Shown here in pieces: positions 60,897 to 64,000 of a DNA stretch of 64,000 nt. Under the pieces are notes generated by a model. That model did no database searches. It was not told the DNA's origin and worked only from the letters and a program-made list of their open reading frames with translations. The stretch is from JAIVJM01 sp963816985. GTDB lineage: Bacteria > Acidobacteriota > Blastocatellia > Pyrinomonadales > Pyrinomonadaceae. Both the position numbers and the translations under genes were made by a program. The first letter of the stretch is position 1. Each line of letters opens with the position of its first letter. Where the stretch lies: the NCBI GenBank assembly GCA_963816985.1, contig CAWFMF010000004.1, positions 2,170,001 through 2,234,000 of the forward strand. Reading direction: 5' to 3'.

Positions 60897-63800
60897 ATGC
60901 GTACCTCCTTGTTCTACGCCCCTTCGAAGTGGGCGAGGGTCGCCGCCCTCTGCCTGCTCATGCTCGTTGCCCCCGCCGCCTACGCGCAGACGCAGATTAC
61001 GACCGGCGTCGTGCAGGGCACGGTCGTTGACGAGTCCGAGGCGGTCGTGCCCGGCGCGACCGTGGAGGTGAAGAACGTCGAGACTAACCTCTCGAAGACG
61101 CTCGCGACCGACGGCGAGGGGCGCTTCGTCTTCCTCCAACTCCCGCCGGGCAACTACACCCTGACCGTCGGGAAGCAGGGCTTCGCGACGCTCGTGCAGG
61201 AGAGTTTTCCTTTGACCGTCGGGCAGGCCGTCTCTCTGAATTTGAGGATGAAAGTCTCGCAGGTCGAGGAGCGCGTCACCGTCACCGCCGTCCCGACCGT
61301 TGATGTCGTCAAGACCGAGTCGAGCACGACTTTGAACGAGCGCGCCGTCAGTAATCTCCCCGTCCTCGGTCGCAAGTTTGAAGACCTTCTGACGTTGACG
61401 CCCGGCGTCTCCATCACGCAGGGGCCGGACGGCGACGAGATCAGCTTCGCCGGGCAGCGCGGCATCTTCAACAACGTGAGCCTCGACGGCGGCGACTACA
61501 ACAACGGCTTCTTCGGCGAGCAGGCGGGCGGCCAGCGCGCCGCCATAGACATCCCCTTAGACGCCGTGCAGGAATTTCAGGTCGTCGCCACGGGCGCGAC
61601 CGCCGAGTTCGGGCGCACGGCGGGCGGCGTCATCAACGTCATCACCAAGTCGGGGACGAACGAGTTTCATGGGAGCCTTTTCCACTTCCAAAGACTCGAA
61701 GCCCTGACGGCCAACACCTCCGACGGCAAGCCCCTCACGGACTTCCATCGCGAGCAGTTCGGCGGAACCATCGGCGGGCCGATTAAGAAGGACAAGACCT
61801 TCTTCTTCCTCGCCTTCGAGCACATCCGCGAGAACCTGACGCGCGCGAACCTGAGCGAGCAAGTCGGCACGACGCCGTGCCCGAACACCGCCCCGACCAT
61901 TCAAGCCAACGAGGCGCTCATCAACTCGAACACCGACTGCCAGCGGCTCGCGCTCCTCAACTTCATCCGCTCTTCGCGCAGTCAGGAAGAGGGTCTGCCC
62001 GTCGAGCGGCCCATCAAGAACTCGGCCATCCTCGGCAAGCTCGACTTTAACGTGAACGAAGACAACAAGCTCTCGCTCTCGTACAACTTCGACCACTCGC
62101 GCAACGAGAACCAGACCTTCGACGTGCCGACCTACGGCAACTCGGCCAACGGCACCGAAGGCCCTTCGAAGATTCAGGTCCTCAACCTCAACCTCTTCTC
62201 AACGGTCTCGCCGACCAAAGTCAACGAGGCGCACTTCACCTACGCGCGCGAGAACCGACCGCGCGCCGCCGTGGACTCGAACATCCCCGCCGACACCGCG
62301 ATGGGCGGCTTCTTCAACGCCGCCGAGCCGACCTTCCGCTTCGGGAGCCCGTTCTTCCTCGGCCCGAACGTGGACGAGCTGTTCTGGCGCACGCAACTGC
62401 GCGACACCTTCTCCATCGTCAAGGGTTCGCACACCGTTAAGTTCGGCGGCGAGTGGCTGCACAGCAACAACGCGCAAGTCTTCCGAGGCTTTTTCCAGGG
62501 CCGCTACATCTTCGACAGCGTGGCGGGCTTCCTGCGCTACGCCTCGCCCGCCTCGCTCGGCGCGGGCTTCGGCCCGAACGCGGGCCGCTGCGCTGACGGC
62601 TCCTTCACGAGCATTGCCGCGCCGACGTGCGCCAACCCGTCCACGCCGCTCCTGCTCTTCCTTCAGGGCGCAGCCCCGAACGGCCCCGCGACCGACGCCG
62701 CCGGCGCTTCCGACATCAAGAACGAAGACTTCGCGCTCTTCGCGCAGGACTCCTGGAAGATTCGGCCCAACCTGACTTTCAACTACGGCCTACGTTGGGA
62801 GGCGCAAATCTTCCCCGAACCCGACGTGCCGCCCGCGCAGACCGCCTACGGGATATTCCTGAACGACCCGCGCTTTCCTTCGGACGGCACGCTCCACAGT
62901 CCGAAGAAGATGTTCCAGCCGCGCGTCGGCTTCGCGTGGGACATCGGAGGCCGTGGCAAGTCCGTCCTGCGCGCGAGCTATGGCATCTACTTCGCGCGGC
63001 AGAACATGTTGACGCAGGTCGGCTCGATCACCACCAACGGCGTCCAGCAGCAGACGATTGCGGGCGGCCTGTTCGCCAATCCGGGCATCCGCCCGACGTG
63101 GCCGGGGCTGGTGACGCCGACCGCCGGGTCGTGCTCGACTCGCGCCAACTTTTCGCAGGCCGGCCCCGTCACCAACCCCTTCCCGTGTTTCAGCGGCGTC
63201 AGAGTCTTCAGCCGGGATTATGCTAACCCGCGCATCTACACGACCAACGTCGCCTTCGAGCAGGAGATCGCCTCCGACACTTCGCTGTACTTCGACTTCA
63301 CGCACGCGAAGGGCGTCCATCTCACGCGCTTCCTCGACTACGCCCGCCTCCTCGGCGCTGACGGTTTCCCGGTCTTCGGCGACTACCTCGGCGAGACGAT
63401 GGTGGCGAGCGCCGTCGGCAAGTCGCTCTACCGGGGCTTCACCGTCGGCCTCCGCAAGCGTTACAGTCGCGGCTTCCAGTTCGAGGGCAACTACGTCTTC
63501 TCGAAAGACATGGACGACGACTCGAACGAGCGCGACCCGTTCACCGACCGCGCCTTCAACTTCAACAACCTCCAACTCGACTACTCGCTCGCCGACCGCG
63601 ACATCCGCCACCGCTTCAACTTCTACACCAACGCGCAACTGCCGTGGGGCTTCGACGGCAACGCCCGCGTGCAGGCGCGCAGCCCGCAGCCCAAGTCGCC
63701 CGGCTGCGCCACGCGCTGCGCCAACCGCAACACGCTGCGCAAGAACAACGAGTTCTTCTCCTTCGACTGGCGCTTGCAGCGGCCCTTCGACTTGAGCGAG

Positions 63801-63962
63801 AGCGTCCGTCTCATCCCCGTCGTCGAGATGTTCAATACCTTCAACACCAACAACAACATTGACCCGACCATCGGCTCGCCGCTCTTCAACTTCGACGGCT
63901 TCCTCCGTCAAGGCGTCGGCGACCCGCGCCAGATTCAACTGGCGATCAAGTTAGAGTTCTGA
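60897..63962 (+). CDS. TonB-dependent-receptor-like outer-membrane protein with carboxypeptidase-regulatory N-domain
   Basis: 1021 residues. Signal peptide (ARVAALCLLMLVAPAAYAQ), then an Ig-like CarboxypepD_reg domain (VVQGTVVDESEAVVPGATVE and LPPGNYTLTVGKQGF). A plug domain follows (LPVLGRKFEDLLTLTPGVSI, GGVINVITKSGTNEFHGSLF), then a large beta barrel ending in Phe (LAIKLEF), the outer-membrane insertion signal. This Oar-like family is very abundant in Acidobacteriota, usually for uptake of plant polymers or oligosaccharides. The ligand is unknown. AGAGGAG lies 9 nt before ATG. Confidence 0.92.
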   Translation: MRTSLFYAPSKWARVAALCLLMLVAPAAYAQTQITTGVVQGTVVDESEAVVPGATVEVKNVETNLSKTLATDGEGRFVFLQLPPGNYTLTVGKQGFATLVQESFPLTVGQAVSLNLRMKVSQVEERVTVTAVPTVDVVKTESSTTLNERAVSNLPVLGRKFEDLLTLTPGVSITQGPDGDEISFAGQRGIFNNVSLDGGDYNNGFFGEQAGGQRAAIDIPLDAVQEFQVVATGATAEFGRTAGGVINVITKSGTNEFHGSLFHFQRLEALTANTSDGKPLTDFHREQFGGTIGGPIKKDKTFFFLAFEHIRENLTRANLSEQVGTTPCPNTAPTIQANEALINSNTDCQRLALLNFIRSSRSQEEGLPVERPIKNSAILGKLDFNVNEDNKLSLSYNFDHSRNENQTFDVPTYGNSANGTEGPSKIQVLNLNLFSTVSPTKVNEAHFTYARENRPRAAVDSNIPADTAMGGFFNAAEPTFRFGSPFFLGPNVDELFWRTQLRDTFSIVKGSHTVKFGGEWLHSNNAQVFRGFFQGRYIFDSVAGFLRYASPASLGAGFGPNAGRCADGSFTSIAAPTCANPSTPLLLFLQGAAPNGPATDAAGASDIKNEDFALFAQDSWKIRPNLTFNYGLRWEAQIFPEPDVPPAQTAYGIFLNDPRFPSDGTLHSPKKMFQPRVGFAWDIGGRGKSVLRASYGIYFARQNMLTQVGSITTNGVQQQTIAGGLFANPGIRPTWPGLVTPTAGSCSTRANFSQAGPVTNPFPCFSGVRVFSRDYANPRIYTTNVAFEQEIASDTSLYFDFTHAKGVHLTRFLDYARLLGADGFPVFGDYLGETMVASAVGKSLYRGFTVGLRKRYSRGFQFEGNYVFSKDMDDDSNERDPFTDRAFNFNNLQLDYSLADRDIRHRFNFYTNAQLPWGFDGNARVQARSPQPKSPGCATRCANRNTLRKNNEFFSFDWRLQRPFDLSESVRLIPVVEMFNTFNTNNNIDPTIGSPLFNFDGFLRQGVGDPRQIQLAIKLEF

Positions 63963-64000
63963 GAGCCCTGAAAGGGCTCAAGACAATAGCCGGGGGCAAA
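63963..64000. repeat. Intergenic repeat copy, cut by the window edge
   Basis: AGCCCTGAAAGGGCTCAAGA and the following GACAATAGCCGGGGGCA repeat, in opposite orientation, the element at 49106-49175. Only its beginning is visible. Confidence 0.8.

Overview
The window is GC-rich, gene-dense chromosomal DNA. I read it as Acidobacteriota, probably Blastocatellia (Pyrinomonadaceae-like). The reasons are a carboxypeptidase-regulatory/TonB-receptor-like outer-membrane protein, the DUF2270, YCF48-repeat and TPR proteins, and the number of hairpin-rich intergenic regions. This is inference from gene style; no rRNA is present. At least eight genes carry single-base frameshifts, so either the assembly has indel errors or decay is common here.

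Left flank (1-2510): start of hutH (runs off the edge), a DUF2270 membrane protein and tadA. A 27-kb segment follows (2511-29766). It is bounded on the left by a 46-bp copy of the 5' half of tRNA-Ser(CGA) next to the 3' end of a tyrosine recombinase gene, and on the right by the intact tRNA-Ser(CGA). It looks like an old, rearranged integrative island. It holds fragments of leucine dehydrogenase, MsrA, an anti-sigma factor and others. It also holds a frameshifted P450; a large block of ion-transport membrane genes (two Na+/H+ antiporters, a voltage-gated-like channel, DUF389, MscS, DUF2254, an SLC13/RCK permease); a histidine kinase/response regulator pair; and a sulfur-handling cluster (TauE/SafE, ArsR regulator, DUF442, metallo-beta-lactamase/rhodanese, tandem rhodanese, a YeeE/YedE remnant).

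The most interesting observation is two probable selenoproteins in that island. One is an exported peroxiredoxin-like protein in which an in-frame UGA takes the place of the first Cys of a W-C-P-Y-C motif. The other is a 53-residue membrane protein with UGA followed by MRGAC. Each UGA is followed by a hairpin with bacterial SECIS geometry (16 or 20 nt to a short loop with G in its first two bases).

Right part (29767-64000): two tRNA-Ser genes, the SRP RNA just upstream of dnaX, a YCF48-repeat protein, rnhA, an SbcC/Rad50-like ATPase, lepA, a LytS-like kinase, a ROK kinase, USP, DedA, a GHMP kinase, NUDIX, pyrE, recR, ybaB and a UvrD-like helicase. These are followed by a pentapeptide-repeat/TIR protein, hutI, a small stand-alone transcription unit with an 11-codon ORF and a perfect 13-nt anti-16S Shine-Dalgarno, a second TadA-like deaminase and the large TonB-receptor-like protein.

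Many intergenic regions outside the island contain long hairpins built from a short word repeated in each arm, with a different word at each locus. I found none inside the island, which supports a separate origin for it, although one REP-like palindrome family occurs on both sides of the boundary.
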